Positions 6,565-9,180 of a stretch of DNA of 9,180 bases are shown here, in pieces. Location of the stretch: NCBI GenBank assembly GCA_012961755.1, contig DTYS01000260.1, positions 1-9,180 on the forward strand. Direction: 5' to 3'. The position numbers and the translations under genes are program-made. Within the stretch, counting starts at the first letter, position 1, and every line of letters begins with the position of its first letter. The notes under the pieces are model-generated. The model saw only the letters and a program-made list of their open reading frames with translations. It was not told the DNA's origin and made no database searches. The DNA is from Candidatus Latescibacterota bacterium. GTDB taxonomy: Bacteria; Latescibacterota; 4484-107; B68-G9.

Positions 6565-7971
6565 ATGTATTTTTTGTCCCGGGAAGGTCGTGTGCTTAGC
6601 TCAGGGGGCTTCGTGCAACTTTCTCAGAAACTCAGCTTACGGCAGATCTTAGCTCCCCAACAGCTCCTTTCCCTTAAGGTGCTCCAGCTTCCCACCTTGG
6701 AACTGGAGCAGGTGGTGAAGCAGGAGCTGGAATCCAACCCCCTCTTAGAGTCCGAAGAACTTGAGGATCTGTCCCGGTCCGAGGAGTCACAGGAGGACAT
6801 GGAAGATGTGGACTGGGATGCCATCCTTGAGGACGGCTTTAAGCTTATGGGGACACAGGAGGAACGGGAGGAGGTGGAGGAGGACAGGAGGCCCCAGTAC
6901 TCCTCACGGACGACCTTGGGGGATCACCTTCGCTCTCAGCTTCACCTTATGCTCTCCGACCCAAGGGACATAGAGATAGGTGAGGCCATAATAGGCAACA
7001 TAGACGAAGATGGATACCTCTGTTGTCCTGTGGAGGAGATAGCCGAGTCCTTAGACTTCCCTGAGGAGGATGTGGAGAGGGTCCTCAGGGTGGTCCAGAC
7101 GATGGACCCTCCGGGTGTCGGGGCGAGGGATGTGAGGGAGAGCCTTATGATCCAACTTAAGGAGATGGGGCTTGAGGACTCATTGGCTATGCGCATAGTT
7201 AGGGACCATTTTAGCGATCTTATAGAAAGGAAGTATTGGAAGCTCTTAAGGGACTTAGGGACGACGGAGGAGGAGCTTAAGGAAGCTGAGGATATCATAT
7301 CGAAGCTTAACCCCAAGCCCGCCTCGGCGAACTTCGGGGATGAGGCCATGCCCATAGTCCCCGACCTTATAGTAGAGCGCAAGGACGGGGAGTACGAGGT
7401 CATAGTCAACGATTCTTCCGTCCCATCCCTCCGCATCAGCCCTCTGTATCGTTCCCTCCTGAGGGAGGGGGACTTGGAGGAAGATGTCAAACGGTACATC
7501 TTGGAGCGGTTGAGGTCGGCGAGGTGGCTTCTGAAGGCCATACATCAGAGAAGGACCACTATGAGGAAGGTTATGGAGGCTATCGTCGAAGCCCAAAGGC
7601 CGTTTTTCGACCGGGGCATCTCTTACCTCAAACCTCTCACCCTCCAACAGATCGCGGACATGGTGGGAGTGCATCCTTCGACGGTAAGTAGGGTGGTAAG
7701 CGGGAAGTACGTCCAGACCCCCCACGGCCTCTTCCCTATGAAGTTCTTCTTCAGCAGTGCCCTTGGTTCCTCAGACGGGGAGGTAGCTGCCAAGAGCGTT
7801 ATGGACAGGATAAAGGAGTTGGTAGAGAACGAGGACCCGAGCAATCCCCTGAGCGACGAACAAATCTCACATAAGCTTGCGGAGGAAGGGGTGAAGGTGG
7901 CCAGAAGGACCGTGGCCAAGTACCGGGAGAAGATGGGCATTCCAGCTGCTAAGTTCCGAAGAAAGTTATAA
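6565..7971 (+). CDS. rpoN: RNA polymerase sigma-54 factor, 468 aa
   Basis: Sigma-54 directs RNA polymerase to -24/-12 promoters, which need an AAA+ enhancer-binding activator. All three regions are visible. Region I is glutamine- and leucine-rich (about 18-62: LSQKLSLRQ to LESNPLLE). Region II is a very acidic linker (63-108). The core-binding part of region III follows, then the helix-turn-helix LTLQQIADMVGVHPSTVSRV (358-377) with GKYVQTPHG. The RpoN box ARRTVAKYRE (446-455) is a perfect match. The start is uncertain. The ATG at 6565 has AGAGGGGA before it, but GTG at 6592 (after GGGAAGG) and GTG at 6613 (after AGGGGG) are also in frame. The last gives a protein starting almost at LSQKL, as in most homologues. 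It lies 28 bases after comF and 13 before accD. The usual neighbours (lptB, hpf, ptsN) are not seen. Confidence 0.96.
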   Translation: MYFLSREGRVLSSGGFVQLSQKLSLRQILAPQQLLSLKVLQLPTLELEQVVKQELESNPLLESEELEDLSRSEESQEDMEDVDWDAILEDGFKLMGTQEEREEVEEDRRPQYSSRTTLGDHLRSQLHLMLSDPRDIEIGEAIIGNIDEDGYLCCPVEEIAESLDFPEEDVERVLRVVQTMDPPGVGARDVRESLMIQLKEMGLEDSLAMRIVRDHFSDLIERKYWKLLRDLGTTEEELKEAEDIISKLNPKPASANFGDEAMPIVPDLIVERKDGEYEVIVNDSSVPSLRISPLYRSLLREGDLEEDVKRYILERLRSARWLLKAIHQRRTTMRKVMEAIVEAQRPFFDRGISYLKPLTLQQIADMVGVHPSTVSRVVSGKYVQTPHGLFPMKFFFSSALGSSDGEVAAKSVMDRIKELVENEDPSNPLSDEQISHKLAEEGVKVARRTVAKYREKMGIPAAKFRRKL

Positions 7972-7984
7972 TTATGGAGTTGGG

Positions 7985-8824
7985 ATGAAGTGGTTCGAGA
8001 GGATGAAGAAGGGTATAAGGACCCTGACCAAACGGGAACTTCCCGAAGACCTTTGGGTCAAGTGTGAGGGATGTGGGGAGATATTGTACAGGAGGGAGCT
8101 TGAGACTTCCCTTTGGGTATGTCCAAAGTGCGGATATCACTTCAGGATAGGTCATAAGGAATATATAAATATCCTCTTGGATGCTGGAAGCTTCGAGGAG
8201 ATGTACGCGGAGCTTACCTCAGCGGATCCGCTTAAGTTCAAGGACAGTAAAAGGTACACTGATAGGGTGAGGGAGGCTCGGAGGAGGACGGGGACGAACT
8301 CCGCCCTCCGCACCGGTGCAGGCAGCATAGAAGGACATCCCGTGGCCTTCGGAGTTATGGACTTCGGGTTCATAGGTGGAAGCATGGGTTCGGCAGTGGG
8401 GGAGAAGTTCGTAAGGCTTGTGGATAGGGCCGTATCCGACGGACGGCCGCTTGTGGTGGTTGCCTCCTCGGGCGGGGCGAGGATGCAGGAGGGGGCGCTC
8501 TCCCTTATGCAGATGGCCAAGACGAGCGCCAAGCTCACGGAACTTTCCGAGGCCCGCCTTCCTTACATCTGCGTGCTGACGCACCCCACCACTGGCGGGG
8601 TGACGGCGAGCTTCGCGATGTTGGGGGACGTGCTGATAGCCGAGCCCGGGGCTCTGATAGGCTTCGCAGGTCCCAGGGTTATAAAACAAGCGCTTGGGCT
8701 GGAGGAGCTTCCCGAGGGCTTTCAGAGGGCAGAGTCCCTTTTGGAGCACGGATTTTTGGACATGGTCGTGGACAGGAGGGAGCTGAAGAAGGTTCTGGCT
8801 AAGCTATTGGAACATTTTACATAA
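7985..8824 (+). CDS. accD: Acetyl-CoA carboxylase carboxyltransferase subunit beta, 279 aa
   Basis: AccD with AccA transfers the carboxyl group from carboxybiotin to acetyl-CoA, giving malonyl-CoA for fatty acid synthesis in the cytoplasm. The N-terminal zinc ribbon has C27, C30, C46 and C49. The crotonase-fold core carries SSGGARMQEG (161-170), SLMQMAKTSA (173-182), PTTGGVTASFAMLGD (201-215) and ALIGFAGPRVI (223-233), all near-identical to E. coli AccD as I remember it. The end, GFQRAESLLEHGFLDMVV, is also typical. Length is normal. The ATG at 7985 follows GGAG at 7976-7979, 13 bases after the rpoN stop, so the two genes are probably in one operon. AccA often follows AccD, but here an ABC ATPase comes next. 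AccA must therefore be elsewhere in the genome. Confidence 0.96.
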   Translation: MKWFERMKKGIRTLTKRELPEDLWVKCEGCGEILYRRELETSLWVCPKCGYHFRIGHKEYINILLDAGSFEEMYAELTSADPLKFKDSKRYTDRVREARRRTGTNSALRTGAGSIEGHPVAFGVMDFGFIGGSMGSAVGEKFVRLVDRAVSDGRPLVVVASSGGARMQEGALSLMQMAKTSAKLTELSEARLPYICVLTHPTTGGVTASFAMLGDVLIAEPGALIGFAGPRVIKQALGLEELPEGFQRAESLLEHGFLDMVVDRRELKKVLAKLLEHFT

Positions 8825-8834
8825 TTCGCTCCCG

Positions 8835-8843
8835 GGAAGGAGG
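8835..8843 (+). promoter_or_regulatory. Strong Shine-Dalgarno before the ABC ATPase gene
   Basis: GGAAGGAGG lies seven bases before the ATG at 8851 and fixes that start. It sits in the 26-base gap after accD. No terminator or convincing promoter is visible in the gap. Confidence 0.7.
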
Positions 8844-8850
8844 TGCCGAT

Positions 8851-9180
8851 ATGGCGGAGGTCGTTTTGAAGGATGTGACCAAGGTGTTCGATCGGAGGGT
8901 GGTGGCCGTGGACCATATGAACCTGAAGGTCGAGGACAGGGAGTTCGTGGTGCTCGTGGGACCTTCAGGATGTGGAAAGTCCACGACTTTAAGGATGATA
9001 GCGGGGTTGGAGGAGGTGACGGAGGGGGAGATATACATAGACGGTAGACTTGTGAACGACCTTCCCCCCAAGGACAGGGATGTCGCCATGGTGTTCCAAA
9101 ATTATGCCCTCTACCCCCACATGACGGTCTACCAGAACATGGCCTTCGGGCTCAAGATGAGGAAATATCCGAAGTCCGAA
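8851..9180 (+). CDS. ABC transporter ATP-binding protein, MalK/UgpC/MsmK type, N-terminal part (runs off window)
   Basis: This is the first 110 residues of an ATPase that would power an importer, most often for sugars or glycerol-3-phosphate. The order is a beta-strand start (AEVVLKDVTKVF), then Walker A GPSGCGKST (37-45), then LRMIAGLEEVTEGEIYIDG. The Q-loop region VFQNYALYPHMTVYQN (81-96, with Q83) is followed by MAFGLKMRK. The sequence NYALYPHMTVYQNMAFGLK is characteristic of the carbohydrate-uptake CUT1 ATPases. The signature LSGGQ, Walker B and the C-terminal regulatory domain lie beyond the window, so subfamily and substrate cannot be settled. In many bacteria one such ATPase serves several sugar permeases, and it could serve an importer feeding the upstream glycosidases. 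It starts 26 bases after accD and may share that transcript. Confidence 0.92.
   Translation, partial: MAEVVLKDVTKVFDRRVVAVDHMNLKVEDREFVVLVGPSGCGKSTTLRMIAGLEEVTEGEIYIDGRLVNDLPPKDRDVAMVFQNYALYPHMTVYQNMAFGLKMRKYPKSE

Noticed and set aside
6515..6575. AGGCC-A-GGCCT inverted repeat at the end of comF followed by a T6 run, as an intrinsic terminator
   Set aside because: The one-base loop is too tight to form that stem, and the T run is about 40 bases further on, past the first rpoN start candidate.
6590..6620. tRNA-like D-arm string TTAGCTCAGGGGGCTTCG
   Set aside because: No acceptor pairing, anticodon arm or GGTTCRA T-loop follows at the right distance, and it lies at the rpoN start.
7967..7972. 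Perfect TATAAT at the rpoN stop, as a possible accD promoter
   Set aside because: There is no -35-like hexamer 16-18 bases upstream and no extended TG motif. Transcription would start almost at the accD ribosome site. It overlaps the rpoN stop codon and is probably chance.

Overview
The window suggests a thermophilic, probably anaerobic bacterium of medium-high GC. Sigma-54 (rpoN), accD and comF make it bacterial. Arginine is written mostly AGG and isoleucine often ATA, and the coding strand is rich in G and A, a composition common in thermophiles. The lineage cannot be fixed from this sequence alone. All eight genes lie on the + strand, with mostly very short gaps.

Positions 1-5868 hold what looks like a sugar-catabolism cluster. 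It has the C-terminal end of a GH38-type alpha-mannosidase (1-294), a possible sigma-70-type promoter (327-355), a large HAD-superfamily hydrolase with an unusually big cap (413-1840), an apparently cytoplasmic GH78-type alpha-L-rhamnosidase with all four expected acidic catalytic residues (1854-4682), and a URO-D-superfamily protein that is not a true HemE (4756-5868). A reasonable reading is that imported mannose- or rhamnose-containing oligosaccharides are trimmed in the cytoplasm. The HAD and URO-D-like proteins would then act on an unknown modified or phosphorylated intermediate.

Positions 5871-9180 hold housekeeping or regulatory genes: a ComF-family phosphoribosyltransferase-like protein (5871-6536), sigma-54 (6565-7971), the acetyl-CoA carboxylase beta subunit AccD (7985-8824), and the start of a MalK/UgpC-type ABC transporter ATPase (8851 to the window end). 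The URO-D-like gene and comF are 2 bp apart, and no intrinsic terminator is visible anywhere. The sugar genes and rpoN/accD may therefore share read-through transcription. The ABC ATPase may energise a sugar importer, which would link back to the glycosidases.

No RNA genes, mobile elements, CRISPR arrays or long repeats were seen. No gap between genes reaches 300 bases. The points most worth a second look are the HAD protein's architecture and its distinct arginine codon use, the URO-D-like protein with altered candidate metal ligands in a glycosidase cluster, and the uncertain start of rpoN.
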